From Enterosoma sp964427595 (GTDB taxonomy: Bacteria; Bacillota_I; Bacilli_A; RFN20; CAG-288): a stretch of DNA of 43,085 nucleotides. Below are positions 25,342-33,311 of the stretch, piece after piece. The notes below the pieces were generated by a model, which was not told the DNA's origin, did not search any database, and saw nothing but the letters and a program-made list of their open reading frames with translations. The stretch lies in contig CAYRUQ010000011.1 in assembly GCA_964427595.1 (NCBI GenBank), positions 1-43,085 on the forward strand. The letters are read 5' to 3'. Position numbers and translations under genes: made by a program. Within the stretch, counting starts at the first letter, position 1. Each line of letters opens with the position of its first letter.

Positions 25342-25346
25342 ATCAT

Positions 25347-25883
25347 ATGTTCAAAACTATCATCATAGGTCTCATCGTCACAGTAGTTACATTAGTCGCT
25401 TTAACTTTCGTCGGTGACATGACAAAGAACACTAATTCTGGTGGTTCTTCTACTCAACTAGTAGTCGGAGAGGATCAGGTTCAAGTCGATATCAGTGGTG
25501 AGATCAATCATCCAGGAGAATATTCTCTCTACACCGAAGATACTTTAGGAACTCTCATCACGATGGCCGGTGGTGTCACTTCTAAGGCTGATCCTAGCGC
25601 TTATAACGAATCTCTTTTAATCGGTTCTTACACTTCTTTCTACATTGCTCCTATCAGCGAAGTCCCTTCCGTCTGCGTTGAGACTGAGCTTGAAAAGGTC
25701 AACATCAACTCTGCTACCGAAGAAGAACTAAAAGATGTCGGTTTCAATACCTCTCAAGCTGCCAATATGATCACTTATCGTAATGAAAATGGCGCTTTCC
25801 ATGCTCTTGAGGACATCTTGAAAGTCAAAGGAATCGGTGAAGCCACTTTTAATAAGGTCAAGGATAAAATCACTATCTCCTGA
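25347..25883 (+). CDS. comEA: Competence protein ComEA
   Basis: A 178-residue membrane-anchored DNA receptor. Layout: N-terminal membrane helix (about residues 4-23), a Ser/Gly linker, an SLBB domain (VQVDISGEINHPGEYSLY, about 48-100), and a C-terminal helix-hairpin-helix DNA-binding domain beginning KVNINSATEEELKDVGF with the second hairpin ILKVKGIGEATFNKVKD. In competent bacteria it binds double-stranded DNA outside the membrane and passes it to ComEC. Its stop overlaps the comEC ATG by 1 nt. The ribosome binding site sits in the 3' arm of a strong hairpin, so expression may be gated. Other competence genes are not in this window. Confidence 0.93.
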   Translation: MFKTIIIGLIVTVVTLVALTFVGDMTKNTNSGGSSTQLVVGEDQVQVDISGEINHPGEYSLYTEDTLGTLITMAGGVTSKADPSAYNESLLIGSYTSFYIAPISEVPSVCVETELEKVNINSATEEELKDVGFNTSQAANMITYRNENGAFHALEDILKVKGIGEATFNKVKDKITIS

Positions 25884-27877
25884 TGTTCCTTTCAGGACTC
25901 CTCTCTCTCATCATCGCCATTTTAAGTTTCACTCTTTCTCCATTTCTTTTACTTCTCTTTCTTCCATTACTTTTCATCTTATTTTTGAAGAAGAAACCAA
26001 AATCTTTCTTCGTCGCCTCTTTAATAGGTTTGGGCGTCGGACTACTTTTATCTCTTTTACCAAGAGGTAGTGAAGGAGAGAAAGAACTGCTTGGAATCTG
26101 TGTTTTAAGAAAGGATAGTTATATCTATCTTTTGACGATAGAAGGAAAATACTTAGTCTATGATGATGGTAAGATTCCTCTCTTTTCTATCGCTAAAGTC
26201 AGTGGTAATTCACAACAGGCTTTGTTCTCACATTACGAATCAGGTTTTGACTACGCCGCTTATTTGAAGACACAAGGTGTTTTCTATAAGCTGACAGCTG
26301 ACTCTGTCACTTTGATTTTAAATACACATTACAAATTAGATTTTCTTAAAGATTATTGTTTCTCCTATCTTGATGAAACTAGCCAAGCTATCGTCGCTTC
26401 TATCCTTTTTGGAGAGTCTTCCTCTAATATTCAAAACAGCGTTTTTCTTCAGGATTTAGGGTTAACAAGTGCCTTCACTTTAAGTGGTTTTCATCTTTCA
26501 TTCTTTCTTTTGATAGTAAGAAAGTTAATAGGCAAAAAACTCAAAACCAGTTATGACTATATCGAATTAGTATTCGTCTTTCTATTTCTCTTTCTCTCTG
26601 GATTTAGATATGCGATGAGAAGAATCTTCCTTCTTAAAATCCTTTATAAATTTAACTCCAAGTCTAAGAAGTTATCTTCTTTAGATGTTCTTTCTCTTTC
26701 AGCTATCATCATGCTAGTTTTTGAGCCTTATAGTCTCCTTTCTTCTTCCTTTTATTACTCATTTCCATTCTTGTTCTTCTTAAGGATTTTCAAACCTGAT
26801 TTTCGTAAACAAAAATGGGCATTCACAGTTTTACTACTATGTTTTTATCTTCCCATTAGACTTGCTAGTAATCCGGTATTGTATATCTTAAGTCCGATAT
26901 CTCAAATCATTCTTCTTCCGATAAGTCATCTAGTCTTTCTTTTATCTCTTCCTTTGTTACTTATTCCACAAATCGCCTTTATTCTTAATCCGATTTGTTC
27001 TTTCTATCTCAATATCATTTCCTTTGTTCATAAATGGTCACCGACTTTAGTCAATGGTTCTCTTAATATCATCTTCGCTTTATTGATGTATCTTCCTATC
27101 TCTCTTTTCTTCATACTTAGAACTTACAATTATAAAAGAGAGGCCAAAGCCACAATAATCATCTCATTAATCTCATCAAGTCTAATCTTTATTCCAGACT
27201 TCTCTAATCATTATGAAGTCTACTTTATTGATGTAGGACAAGGCGATGCAACTCTTATAAGATATAAAAAGACGGATATTCTAATAGATACTGGTGGAAA
27301 CACTTATACTGACCTAGCCACCGAATGTTTAATACCATTCTTCCAATCTAAAAACATCAGCGAATTAGATGCTGTCATCATCACCCATCTTGATTATGAT
27401 CACTATGGAGCTTTGAGCAGTTTAGAAGCTAACTTTCAAGTTGAAGAAGTTTATTATTACTATGATTTCTTTGAGTTTGAAAACAACACGATGACCATAA
27501 AAGATATCACCATCACTAATCTCAACGATTATCAAATTTCAAATGATTCTAACGACAATAGCGCTGTTTACTATATCTCTGGAGAAGAGAGTGAACTATT
27601 AATAATGGGCGATGCTCCAAAAGAAGTGGAAGAGAAACTGATTGAAGAATATCAAGAACTCAGCTGTGATATTTTAAAGATCGGTCACCATGGTTCAAAA
27701 ACCTCAAGTTCAAAAGAATTCTTACAAGCAGTATCTCCTTCTTTAGCAGTCATCTCAGCTGGTTATAACAACATCTACAAACACCCGAGTGAGGAAACCA
27801 TAAGCACGCTTGAAGAACTAAAAATCCCCTATAAAAGAACCGATTTAGAAGGGACGATTCAAGTGACTTTCAAGTAG
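25883..27877 (+). CDS. comEC: DNA uptake channel ComEC/Rec2
   Basis: A 664-residue polytopic membrane protein that forms the DNA-import channel. The N-terminal helices and an outside OB-like domain (about 60-150) precede the competence domain. This has SQAIVASILFGE and LGLTSAFTLSGFHLSF near 170-205, then many membrane helices to about 430. The C-terminal metallo-beta-lactamase-like domain has YFIDVGQGDATLI, DILIDTGG and the metal motif THLDYDHYGAL near residues 497-507. The MBL motif is kept, suggesting an active nuclease that degrades the non-transported strand. Coupled to comEA. Confidence 0.95.
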   Translation: MFLSGLLSLIIAILSFTLSPFLLLLFLPLLFILFLKKKPKSFFVASLIGLGVGLLLSLLPRGSEGEKELLGICVLRKDSYIYLLTIEGKYLVYDDGKIPLFSIAKVSGNSQQALFSHYESGFDYAAYLKTQGVFYKLTADSVTLILNTHYKLDFLKDYCFSYLDETSQAIVASILFGESSSNIQNSVFLQDLGLTSAFTLSGFHLSFFLLIVRKLIGKKLKTSYDYIELVFVFLFLFLSGFRYAMRRIFLLKILYKFNSKSKKLSSLDVLSLSAIIMLVFEPYSLLSSSFYYSFPFLFFLRIFKPDFRKQKWAFTVLLLCFYLPIRLASNPVLYILSPISQIILLPISHLVFLLSLPLLLIPQIAFILNPICSFYLNIISFVHKWSPTLVNGSLNIIFALLMYLPISLFFILRTYNYKREAKATIIISLISSSLIFIPDFSNHYEVYFIDVGQGDATLIRYKKTDILIDTGGNTYTDLATECLIPFFQSKNISELDAVIITHLDYDHYGALSSLEANFQVEEVYYYYDFFEFENNTMTIKDITITNLNDYQISNDSNDNSAVYYISGEESELLIMGDAPKEVEEKLIEEYQELSCDILKIGHHGSKTSSSKEFLQAVSPSLAVISAGYNNIYKHPSEETISTLEELKIPYKRTDLEGTIQVTFK

Positions 27878-27947
27878 TTAAACTCCAATCAAAATTAGCA
27901 TTATTTCCTCAAATTTATTTATATATTTAGTATTTTCTAATATTACA

Positions 27948-27977
27948 TTGCTTTAAGACTTTTGATTTTCCTATAAT
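27948..27977 (+). promoter_or_regulatory. Promoter of coaX, placed for a leaderless message
   Basis: TTGCTT (27948-27953), an 18-nt spacer and TATAAT (27972-27977). Only 6 nt separate the -10 box from the ATG at 27984, so transcription should begin at or next to the start codon. Confidence 0.65.
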
Positions 27978-27983
27978 TAAGGT

Positions 27984-28796
27984 ATGAAAAAGAACAAGTT
28001 TTTATTTTGTGACATTGGAAACACCAATACCAGCTTAGTGTTGACTGATTTCTTTAAGATGGAAAAAGTCGTCACTAGCTCTCATGGTGATTTCAAAAAA
28101 GATCTCGACGAGCTGTTTGAAGAAAATCAAGGTGGAATTGTCACCGCCTACATCTCTTCAGTCTGCAGAAAAGGATTTGACTTATTAGTAAAGGAATTAC
28201 AGAGAAGGGGTATCGTAGTCAAATTCCTAACTGAAAAAAGAATGAAGAGATATTGCGATCTTTATGGCTATAAAATTTCTAATCTTAATGTTCTCGGTCA
28301 AGATCTGTTCTGTGACTTGATTGGAACTAATCCTGAGACCTTCCGTATCATCCTCGATATCGGAACTGTCACTAAAGTCTTAGCTATCGATGAACGCAAT
28401 AACTTCTATGGTGCTTCTCTCATGGCTGGCCCTGAAATCGCTAAGAGAGCTATCTTCGAAAACACCGAACTTAGTGGAGTCGCTGAAACCAAAAAGAAAC
28501 CTAACTATCTTCTTTCTTTAAAAACTGAAGAATGCCTCAACTCCGGTTCTCTCTTTGGAACTGCTGCAGCATTAGCTAATATGGTCAGATTGATTCTCTC
28601 TCAAATGAAACCGACTATTGCCACTATCTATGTCACCGGTGGTGCAGCTGAGCCATTAAAGAATTATCTTCCTATCTTCGGTATCAACAATTACATTTAT
28701 GATCCCAATCTCGCTATCGTCGGTTTAGCCAAGGCCTTCGAATTCAGAAAAGCCGCTGGTCTCAACTGGAACGAATACATCAAAGAAGAAAATTAA
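27984..28796 (+). CDS. coaX: Type III pantothenate kinase-like protein
   Basis: A 270-residue protein of the ASKHA fold that would phosphorylate pantothenate, the first step of coenzyme A synthesis. Visible motifs: phosphate-binding FCDIGNTNTSL (Asp10), a GQD motif with the catalytic Asp107, ILDIGTVTKVLAI, GASLMAGPEIAKRAI and SGSLFGTAAAL. It is divergent: the family GADR motif reads GQDL, so the conserved Arg is Leu108, and DxGTATT reads DIGTVTK. The promoter lies so close that the message is probably leaderless. It converges on the MazG-like gene with a 4-nt overlap of the two 3' ends. Confidence 0.82.
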   Translation: MKKNKFLFCDIGNTNTSLVLTDFFKMEKVVTSSHGDFKKDLDELFEENQGGIVTAYISSVCRKGFDLLVKELQRRGIVVKFLTEKRMKRYCDLYGYKISNLNVLGQDLFCDLIGTNPETFRIILDIGTVTKVLAIDERNNFYGASLMAGPEIAKRAIFENTELSGVAETKKKPNYLLSLKTEECLNSGSLFGTAAALANMVRLILSQMKPTIATIYVTGGAAEPLKNYLPIFGINNYIYDPNLAIVGLAKAFEFRKAAGLNWNEYIKEEN

Positions 28797-29122
28797 CGAT
28801 TGATTGAATCGTTTTTGTTAAATTTATCGCCGTGATATCTTTTGTGGAGCTTGTCTAAATTATAAGAAGCCACTTCCTCTAAACTGACACCTAAACCAGA
28901 AGCCGTCTCAGCGATATACCAAAGAACATCACCAATCTCTTCCATCAGTTTTTCTTTATCGAGAGTGTGTCCTTGAAATCTCTCTTTCTTGACGAGATCA
29001 ACGCACTCACCAGCTTCACCGGCAAGCCCCATCACTCCGTTTAAAATCAAATCTTTTCTTCCTTCTTCAGATACCAACTCATAAGCCTGTCTTTGATATT
29101 CGTCAAAACTTAACTTGTTCAT
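28793..29122 (-). CDS. MazG-like nucleotide pyrophosphohydrolase
   Basis: A 109-residue all-helical protein of the MazG-like/dUTPase-type superfamily. The acidic metal-binding pattern is present: GLAGEAGECVDLVKK (about residues 32-46) followed by LMEEIGDVLWYIAETA (about 58-73), the two EExxE/D-type helices. Such enzymes hydrolyse nucleoside triphosphates to monophosphates, often removing odd nucleotides. The exact substrate is not predictable. The 3' end overlaps the converging coaX gene and contains the shared terminator. Confidence 0.85.
   Translation of the reverse strand: MNKLSFDEYQRQAYELVSEEGRKDLILNGVMGLAGEAGECVDLVKKERFQGHTLDKEKLMEEIGDVLWYIAETASGLGVSLEEVASYNLDKLHKRYHGDKFNKNDSINR
28795..28816. 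terminator. Terminator within the overlap of two converging genes
   Basis: AACGAT (28795-28800), a 7-nt loop and ATCGTT (28808-28813), then TTTG. It lies inside the last codons of the minus-strand MazG-like gene and directly behind coaX, and could serve both directions. Confidence 0.6.
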
Positions 29123-29187
29123 TTTCTCTCTCCTTCATCTATTGTCTTCAAATATAAAACTTAATAGATTTAGATACGCTTTACAAC

Positions 29188-29215
29188 TTGCAAAACCATC
29201 ATATTTTTGTATAAT
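29188..29215 (+). promoter_or_regulatory. Promoter of the 33-residue protein gene
   Basis: TTGCAA (29188-29193), a 16-nt spacer and TATAAT (29210-29215), about 33 nt before the ATG. Confidence 0.7.
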
Positions 29216-29248
29216 TTTCTCTGCGACTATTTTTTTGAGGTAAATAAC

Positions 29249-29350
29249 ATGGGTAAAAAGAGATTCGAAGCCAGAAACTGCGCTCAAGCTTGGAAAGAGA
29301 GAAGATTAGCTCGTCTGGCTAAACAGAAGAAAGCTCAAAAAGCTAAGTAA
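29249..29350 (+). CDS. Very small basic protein, 33 residues
   Basis: The frame ATG-GGT-AAA-AAG to TAA encodes 33 residues, of which about 15 are Lys or Arg and only two or three are acidic, with one Cys and one Trp. Residues 13-32 would form a strongly basic helix (segment KERRLARLAKQKKAQKAK). Support for a real gene: a promoter at 29188-29215, a textbook ribosome binding site GAGG (29237-29240) 8 nt before the ATG, and a strong terminator at 29380-29400. So it is a complete stand-alone unit. I do not recognise it; its size and charge resemble small ribosomal or RNA-binding proteins, which is inference only. Confidence 0.8.
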   Translation: MGKKRFEARNCAQAWKERRLARLAKQKKAQKAK

Positions 29351-29379
29351 TAAGCTTCTTCTAATCAGAATTGGAAATT

Positions 29380-29400
29380 AGCGGCTTAGGCCGCTTTTTT
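29380..29400 (+). terminator. Terminator of the 33-residue protein gene
   Basis: AGCGGC (29380-29385), a TTAG loop and GCCGCT (29390-29395), followed by TTTTT. Confidence 0.92.
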
Positions 29401-29414
29401 CATATCTTTAAATT

Positions 29415-29443
29415 AAAACGAGGCTCATCACGAGCCTCGTTTT
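29415..29443. terminator. Terminator of the minus-strand apbE operon
   Basis: AAAACGAGGCTC (29415-29426) pairs with GAGCCTCGTTTT (29432-29443), a perfect 12-bp stem with a 5-nt loop. Read on the minus strand it ends the gene at 29447; read on plus it backs up the neighbouring terminator. Confidence 0.9.
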
Positions 29444-29446
29444 GCT

Positions 29447-29893
29447 TTATTCAGTTTTGTTTTCTTCGCTAGTAGAGGCTTGATTCTTCTTAGCAGAAGG
29501 AAGATCGGATTCATCAAGTTCGAGATCATCCATCAAGATTCTTCTTCTTTCAGCCTCTCTTCTCTCGGTAGCGAGCTGCTCTTTAACTTTGACGGAGTAA
29601 ACATAAATGATGATGAGAAGAATGACCATGGAAATCAACATGATGACGGTGCCGACGATACGAAGGTCACAGATACCATCCCAACCCAAGAAGGCTCCTA
29701 AATTGGTTTCAAATTGATAAAGAGGGTTGTTGGAGAGTTTACCGATGTTATAGGCACAGATTCCTAAGATACCTAAGACGAAGCCAAATAACCAGATTGT
29801 TCCGAAGATAGAGTAGAGAACAATCTCTGAAGTATAAATTACTCTTTTCTCTTCTTTGTTTTCTTTTACGATTTCAGTATTAGTCTCTGCCAT
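29447..29893 (-). CDS. Uncharacterised two-helix membrane protein
   Basis: Not recognised; 148 residues. A charged N terminus (1-20) is followed by membrane helices at about 24-48 and 78-101. A basic, probably helical segment comes next (about 104-120), then an acidic and Ser-rich tail. By charge both ends should be inside. It begins 1 nt after the stop of the upstream unknown gene, and its AAGGAGG site lies in that gene's last codons, so the two are translated together and probably act together. No enzyme motif is visible. Confidence 0.8.
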   Translation of the reverse strand: MAETNTEIVKENKEEKRVIYTSEIVLYSIFGTIWLFGFVLGILGICAYNIGKLSNNPLYQFETNLGAFLGWDGICDLRIVGTVIMLISMVILLIIIYVYSVKVKEQLATERREAERRRILMDDLELDESDLPSAKKNQASTSEENKTE

Positions 29894-29894
29894 G

Positions 29895-30845
29895 TCATTC
29901 CTCCTTAGCTTCAGCGCTAGGCTCAGGCTCAGTTGCTTGAGCGGCTTGATTTTCTCTTTCTTTCTTCAATTCTTCAACGAAGGTTTTAGTAGCTTCATTG
30001 ACGATAAAAGAATAATGCTGCAAAGCAGCTTGGCTTACAGCGATAAGTTTATCGAAATAGCTGATGAACATGTTGATGAAGACTTGAGTATCAGTAGGTC
30101 TCTTCTTGCCAGAAAAGAAGGGGAAGTCATCATGGATCTTTTGGCTAGCAGCTTTGAACTCTTCATTATCATCACCGAAATGAAGAACGGTGTTGAGATC
30201 TTTAGAGATCTCTTCAAACTCATTTCTTAACATTCTGATTGAAGGATCATCATCAAGCTTGAATTCGGGATCATCCTTAGGATCTTTGCCACCATGAGTA
30301 CGGCTGTAATCAGAGAGAACTTGTTGGACATTCTTTCTGTATTCTGCAAACTTGTTGGCTAACAAGATGGAAGCGACTTTAGCGGCTTTAGAATGATAGT
30401 GGAGAAGATCGTTTTTAACTAAATTTTCAAAGTCAGAATCAAGTAACCTTTTCTCATTGAGAAGCTTCATACCAGCATTGATGAATGATTCGGTATAAAG
30501 ACGAAGTTTGACAATAGAAGTCAAAAGCTCAATGACGAGGGATTCTTCAACATGAATCTTGCCCTCTCTAGTGACTGAGATGATACGGCCATCTTCACCA
30601 AAGACGTCCTCAATGAAATAAGTGAGTTCATCTTTATAGAGTTTTCCGCTCTCGCCGTTATTCTCACAATTGACAGAGAAATTGCTCTTCTCTCTAGTGA
30701 GTTGTTTAATTCTGTTTCCAAGATTAGTGCGAGTCTCAACATTAAATCTGTTGGCGTCTCCGTTAGTCAGACAGTAATCAAGACAATCAGAGAGAATACG
30801 TCCGATGTTGAGAAACTCTAATACTCCGAATTCTTCTTTATTCAT
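29895..30845 (-). CDS. Uncharacterised helical protein
   Basis: Not recognised; 316 residues, soluble, largely alpha-helical. An acidic stretch with many Asp lies near residues 195-215, and the C-terminal tail is rich in Ala, Pro and Glu (about 290-316). No signal peptide or catalytic motif is evident. The ATG at 30845 is chosen because CGAGG lies 8 nt upstream. A minus-strand TATAAT (30885-30880) just upstream could be a local promoter, although the gene also follows the HAD gene by 52 nt. Tight coupling to the membrane protein downstream suggests a cytoplasmic partner for it. Confidence 0.8.
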   Translation of the reverse strand: MNKEEFGVLEFLNIGRILSDCLDYCLTNGDANRFNVETRTNLGNRIKQLTREKSNFSVNCENNGESGKLYKDELTYFIEDVFGEDGRIISVTREGKIHVEESLVIELLTSIVKLRLYTESFINAGMKLLNEKRLLDSDFENLVKNDLLHYHSKAAKVASILLANKFAEYRKNVQQVLSDYSRTHGGKDPKDDPEFKLDDDPSIRMLRNEFEEISKDLNTVLHFGDDNEEFKAASQKIHDDFPFFSGKKRPTDTQVFINMFISYFDKLIAVSQAALQHYSFIVNEATKTFVEELKKERENQAAQATEPEPSAEAKEE

Positions 30846-30897
30846 AGTAAATACCTCGAATGAACACAAAGTCTTATAGATTATACAAATCTAATAT

Positions 30898-31794
30898 CTA
30901 TTTTGCTACTTCTTTATCAAAGATAATCTCTCGCACTTTATCGTCAGCGATAAGCGAGGGGTCATTAAGATACTTTTCTAAGTCAGAAACTCGCTCAACT
31001 TGATGATTGGCTTGGCTTTTGACAAAATCAGGAGCATGGGTCATAGCGAATGTATGTGGGAAGTCTTGATACATGAAAAGATCGTTTCCAGAATCGCCGA
31101 TAACGAAGACTTCATCAGGAGAATAATTATGGTTTTTGCAGAAGTTTTTGAGTCCAAATCCTTTGTTGATATTTTTAGCTGTGACTTCAATTGAGGAGTC
31201 AGAAACCGCAAATGAAAAATATTGACCAAATCTGGCTTGACAATCATAACAAACCTCATGAGCTTTTGTGGCTTCGGATTGGCCAAAACCGAATGAGAGC
31301 ATCAGCTTGTAGTTATCGGTGGTGGTGAGTTTTTCAACAAACTTAGCTTCTTCGGTGACTAACTTCTCTCTGAAATATCCATAAAAGAGATTGTTTCCCA
31401 TGACGAATGTATATTGAAGATATTTAGCCAATTTATCAAAATGTGTGTAAAGTGGCATATGTTCATCAAAGAGAAAGAAAATCAAAACAGAATAATAAGC
31501 TTTCGCCCAACAATAAAAATCAAATATAGCTTTTCTATTTAGAGGATAGCATTGACTCAACTGATCATTTTCATAAAGATAAGAACCATTACAACCCAAA
31601 AAAGGAATGTCGGTTTTAAATCTCTTCTTCAGCTTAGGAAGAACCATCGTGCTCCTTCCAGAAATGAAGAGAAACTCATATCCTTTCTCAAGATGTTCCT
31701 TGACAAAACGATAATTACAAGACGGCATACCAGTGATGCGTTTCTTTGGATAAAATAGCGTGCCATCTAAATCAGTAGCAATCAGTTTAATCAT
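30898..31794 (-). CDS. HAD-superfamily (Cof-type) phosphatase
   Basis: A 298-residue HAD hydrolase of the Cof/IIB class. Motif I is IATDLDGTLF (nucleophile Asp8 and acid Asp10), motif II is FLFISGRS, and motifs III/IV are GFGLKNFCKNH and VFVIGDSGNDLFMY. A cap domain lies between (about residues 85-190). These proteins remove phosphate from sugar phosphates, nucleotides or flavin intermediates; the substrate cannot be named. An AGGAG site precedes the ATG. It overlaps the end of apbE by 8 nt, so an FMN or flavin-phosphate link is possible but unproven. Confidence 0.9.
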   Translation of the reverse strand: MIKLIATDLDGTLFYPKKRITGMPSCNYRFVKEHLEKGYEFLFISGRSTMVLPKLKKRFKTDIPFLGCNGSYLYENDQLSQCYPLNRKAIFDFYCWAKAYYSVLIFFLFDEHMPLYTHFDKLAKYLQYTFVMGNNLFYGYFREKLVTEEAKFVEKLTTTDNYKLMLSFGFGQSEATKAHEVCYDCQARFGQYFSFAVSDSSIEVTAKNINKGFGLKNFCKNHNYSPDEVFVIGDSGNDLFMYQDFPHTFAMTHAPDFVKSQANHQVERVSDLEKYLNDPSLIADDKVREIIFDKEVAK

Positions 31795-33298
31795 CTATAA
31801 TCTCCTGTATTTCAGCGTAAAACACATTGCTAGATGAAACAAATGTCTCATCTTCAATCAGTCCTGCTTGTTCATAGATATCTGACGTCATCAGATAAAT
31901 CATCTTGAAATCACGCTCAGCACTAGTGATGGAAGAAGAGATATCATCTGGTTCAATATCTGAATAATCACCTTCGTATCTACTTTGATTACTGAGAGTG
32001 ACGATAGGTAAATTATAAGATGAAAGAGGACTTAAATCAGACATTGAGTATGAATAATGTCCATCTTCATCTTCTTTAAAGCATAAAGTCATCTCCGCTT
32101 CTATTTCATAAATAGAATTCAGAGTATCAAACAACTCTAAAGCTTGACTGAGAGAAGAAGTGTTCATCAACGCAGTCGTGTACATATCAGCTAAAGAAGA
32201 GTCATCCATAAAAACGCTGACTTGATCAAAATAACTCTCTGATAATCCAGTCAAAGGATTGATGATATGTCCGACTCTTTCAAAGGTTGAATCATTGTTG
32301 TAAGTGTAGAAATAATTCTCTGCATAACCAGAAGTTGACATAGCAAAAGATGAAGAGAATTCATAATATACTTCTGCTGAGTTGAATCCACTTTTACTTA
32401 TCGCTTCTGTATATAAAGGATTCATGTAGGTGACTTTCCAGTCACGATCATCAGGTCTTCTTCCGATAACTTTGATAGATGACGAACCAGAGTTGATCAA
32501 AATAGAAGCATCCTCATAATTCTCTTCTAAATAATCCGAGACATATTCAGTCGCCATACCTTTAGACATGCCACTTAAAGTGATGGCTAGATCAACTTTC
32601 TCGCCATCTTTATAAAAGGCGTTAAAAAAGACTGTCTGATTTTCATCATCAAAAACAAGTAAATCAGTAAGTTCTTCTGCTGTATTTGGTATAGTACTTG
32701 CTAACTCAGATGCTTCTGACTCAAAGCTTTGACCAAAAAGAATATTGTTAGAAAGTGTCAGTGCTTTATCAAGGCTTGTTTGATATTCGAGTTGCGCCTC
32801 TTCTATCTTCTCTTCATAAAGGTCGCTTAAGGTTCCGATGAAGATGTTAAATAAACCGCCTGAATCAATAGAAAACTGATACGAACTTTTCAAAGCTTGA
32901 TAAAGAAAAGAATCAACTTTAACAGCTTCCCCTGTGCCATAACTATCATTGATAGTTTTGATGTTATTTAGATTTTGATCATCAAGTGTGTAGGAGTGAT
33001 GTCTATCAGTTAAAGCATAGTAATAACTGAAGAGAAACTGAAACTCATCTTCAAGAGCAGTTATTTCATCATCAGTTAAAGTATCAGGTTCTAAATACAT
33101 GGTAGCAGAAATGAAAGTGTTGAATGGTTGAACTAAAACATCACCGCTACCATCTAAAACAAGTTTTACTCTTCCTGAGGTTGAATAAATAAGACCGGTA
33201 TCTAAAGATACCGATTGATAAGAAGTTCCACTTCTAAAAGTACAACTATTGAGAAGCAGAGTAACAAAAAGAAAGCTGAAGATATTTTTCTTATTCAT
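31787..33298 (-). CDS. apbE: ApbE-family FAD:protein FMN transferase-like lipoprotein
   Basis: A 503-residue lipoprotein with a signal peptide ending in the lipobox LLNSC (Cys19). ApbE proteins attach FMN covalently to Thr/Ser of exported flavoproteins. Family cues: DSGGLFNIFIG, a SGMSKGMATEYV segment where DxGGIxKG is usual, ILINSGSSSIKVIGRR, FAMSTSGYAENYF, GHIINPLTGL and LADMYTTALMN (Mg site). The longer C-terminal part (about residues 400-503) is extra. The loss of the first Asp and one Gly in the KG motif makes activity uncertain. The ATG at 33298 gives a proper signal peptide; the TATAAT 7 nt upstream suggests a leaderless message. Confidence 0.85.
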   Translation of the reverse strand: MNKKNIFSFLFVTLLLNSCTFRSGTSYQSVSLDTGLIYSTSGRVKLVLDGSGDVLVQPFNTFISATMYLEPDTLTDDEITALEDEFQFLFSYYYALTDRHHSYTLDDQNLNNIKTINDSYGTGEAVKVDSFLYQALKSSYQFSIDSGGLFNIFIGTLSDLYEEKIEEAQLEYQTSLDKALTLSNNILFGQSFESEASELASTIPNTAEELTDLLVFDDENQTVFFNAFYKDGEKVDLAITLSGMSKGMATEYVSDYLEENYEDASILINSGSSSIKVIGRRPDDRDWKVTYMNPLYTEAISKSGFNSAEVYYEFSSSFAMSTSGYAENYFYTYNNDSTFERVGHIINPLTGLSESYFDQVSVFMDDSSLADMYTTALMNTSSLSQALELFDTLNSIYEIEAEMTLCFKEDEDGHYSYSMSDLSPLSSYNLPIVTLSNQSRYEGDYSDIEPDDISSSITSAERDFKMIYLMTSDIYEQAGLIEDETFVSSSNVFYAEIQEIIDD

Positions 33299-33305
33299 GT
33301 CTTTA

Positions 33306-33311
33306 ATTATA
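33306..33311 (-). promoter_or_regulatory. -10 box of apbE, placed for a leaderless message
   Basis: Minus-strand TATAAT (33311-33306) ends 7 nt before the ATG at 33298. The predicted transcription start is therefore at the start codon. The -35 region is poor. Confidence 0.5.
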
